Source: Nocardia speluncae NBRC 108251
Lineage (GTDB): Bacteria; Actinomycetota; Actinomycetes; Mycobacteriales; Mycobacteriaceae
Direction: 5' to 3'
Assembly (NCBI RefSeq): GCF_001613245.1
Contig: NZ_BDBZ01000016.1
Span: forward strand, 1-64,000
DNA length: 64,000 bases
The notes under the pieces were generated by a model. That model was not told the DNA's origin. It worked only from the letters and a program-made list of their open reading frames with translations, and ran no database searches. Every line of letters begins with the position of its first letter. Position 1 is the first letter of the stretch. The position numbers and the translations under genes are program-made. Below, in pieces: positions 63,282 to 64,000 of the stretch.

Positions 63282-64000
63282 TCAGTCGGCGGCGGCGACC
63301 AGCGGTTCCAAGGTGAGTTTCGGCATTTCCTTCTGGATGTACTGCAACCGCCATTTATCGCTGAACACCGCGAGTATCGCGCCGTCGCTGCGCGTGAACA
63401 CTTCTACCCCGCGCTGGCGGTCCAGTTCGGGTGCCGAATCGGCATCGGTGCGGCGGGCGATGGTGTAGGCGAGATGGTCGAGCTGGGTTTCCACCCCGAA
63501 TTCGCCCTGCATCCGGGCAGTGACCACCTCGAACTGCATAGGCCCCACCGCGGCGAGCACCGGGGAGGCGTCACCGCGGGAATCGTTGCGCAGAACCTGC
63601 ACCACGCCCTCGGAATCGAGCTGATCGATCGCCTTACGGAACTGCTTGTACTTACCGGCGCTGCGCGCCCGCAGGGCAGCGAAATGTTCCGGGGCGAACG
63701 ACGGAATCGGCGGGAACTCGACTTTCTTGTCGACGAACAGCGTGTGCCCGGGCGCGAGTGCGGTCGCGTTGACCAGGCCCACCACATCACCCGGGTAGGC
63801 GGTATCGACGGTTTCGCGTTCCCGGCCGAAGATGGTCAACGCGTATTTGGTCGCGAACGGCCGGCCGGTCTGCGCGTGGGTGACCACCATGCCGCGTTCG
63901 AACTCACCCGAGACGATGCGCATGAACGCGAGCCGGTCGCGGTGGGCGGTGTCCATCCCCGCCTGCACCTTGAACACGACAGCGCTGAACGGGTCCTGCG
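63282..64000 (-). CDS. prfC: Peptide chain release factor 3, C-terminal part (runs off right edge)
   Basis: The visible 239 codons continue beyond the right edge. They contain domains II and III of RF3: DPFSAVVFKVQAGMDTAHRD, AFMRIVSGEFERGM, THAQTGRPFATKYALTIFGRERE, GDVVGLVNA, and AVGPMQFEVVTARMQGEFGV near the stop. RF3 is the GTPase that recycles RF1/RF2 after peptide release; its G domain lies outside. The 3' end is convergent with the NTF2-like gene. Confidence 0.93.
   Translation of the reverse strand, partial: QDPFSAVVFKVQAGMDTAHRDRLAFMRIVSGEFERGMVVTHAQTGRPFATKYALTIFGRERETVDTAYPGDVVGLVNATALAPGHTLFVDKKVEFPPIPSFAPEHFAALRARSAGKYKQFRKAIDQLDSEGVVQVLRNDSRGDASPVLAAVGPMQFEVVTARMQGEFGVETQLDHLAYTIARRTDADSAPELDRQRGVEVFTRSDGAILAVFSDKWRLQYIQKEMPKLTLEPLVAAAD

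Overview
The window is a 64-kb piece of a high-GC actinobacterial chromosome. It is most likely Nocardia or a close mycolic-acid-containing relative. Evidence: tandem MspA/NfpA-type porin genes, a PimC-like mannosyltransferase, the protein O-mannosyltransferase family of Rv1002c, a MprAB-PepD stress cassette, and long runs of genes in the order I remember from Mycobacterium tuberculosis (Rv0950c-Rv0957, Rv0981-Rv0984, Rv0991c-Rv0996, Rv1002c-Rv1011, Rv1354c-Rv1356c). No phage, insertion sequence, CRISPR array or rRNA was seen. One tRNA-Ala(CGC) is present.

Layout. 1-8.6 kb: the start of an M23-type peptidase gene (minus strand, runs off the left edge), then sucCD, a DUF5336 antigen-like protein, perM, purN and purH. 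8.6-13 kb: a long inverted repeat, two small exported proteins, and a divergent zinc-starvation (Zur-type) ribosomal locus: rpmB-rpmG-rpsN-rpsR on minus and a COG0523/Mrf-like gene with rpmE2 and rpmF on plus. 13.2-18.9 kb: a conservon operon (histidine-kinase-like CvnA, roadblock CvnB, DUF742 CvnC, GTPase CvnD), extended by a degenerate MHYT-type membrane protein and a small coiled-coil membrane protein. 19-23.7 kb: mprA-mprB-pepD-moaB2 with two matching MprA-box-like direct repeats. 24-27.4 kb: four MspA-family porin genes in two A-B pairs, preceded by a CRP-consensus palindrome inside a longer inverted repeat. 27.4-34 kb: CpaB-like SAF protein, Ruc/FmdB chaperone, 5-FTHF cyclo-ligase, galU, a moeA/glp gene, rimJ and glpR/sepX.

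34-42.3 kb: tRNA-Ala, DUF4254, a PimC-like glycosyltransferase, a GGDEF-EAL enzyme coupled to a ThiF-nitroreductase fusion and an acetyltransferase-like protein, then two overlapping GyrI-like genes. 42.3-51 kb: an orphan VirB6/TrbL-like membrane protein, an SDR, SoxR, arginine deiminase, a GntR regulator, the PMT mannosyltransferase and rsmI. 51-58.9 kb: metG, tatD, a 63-codon ORF in the slot where mycobacteria carry rpfB, ksgA, copZ with a CsoR-type operator, ispE and an ABC-F ATPase. 58.9-64 kb: two Abi-alpha (DUF4393-like) paralogues flanking a DUF445 membrane protein, an NTF2-like protein, and the C-terminal part of prfC running off the right edge.

The gene families recognised are mostly known. 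The parts least explained are the Abi-alpha/DUF445/Abi-alpha cluster, the conservon with a ligand-less MHYT protein, the porin duplication with its CRP palindrome, the eroded rpfB slot, and the orphan VirB6-like protein. Family assignments rest on motif reading and memory of homologues. No database search was run.
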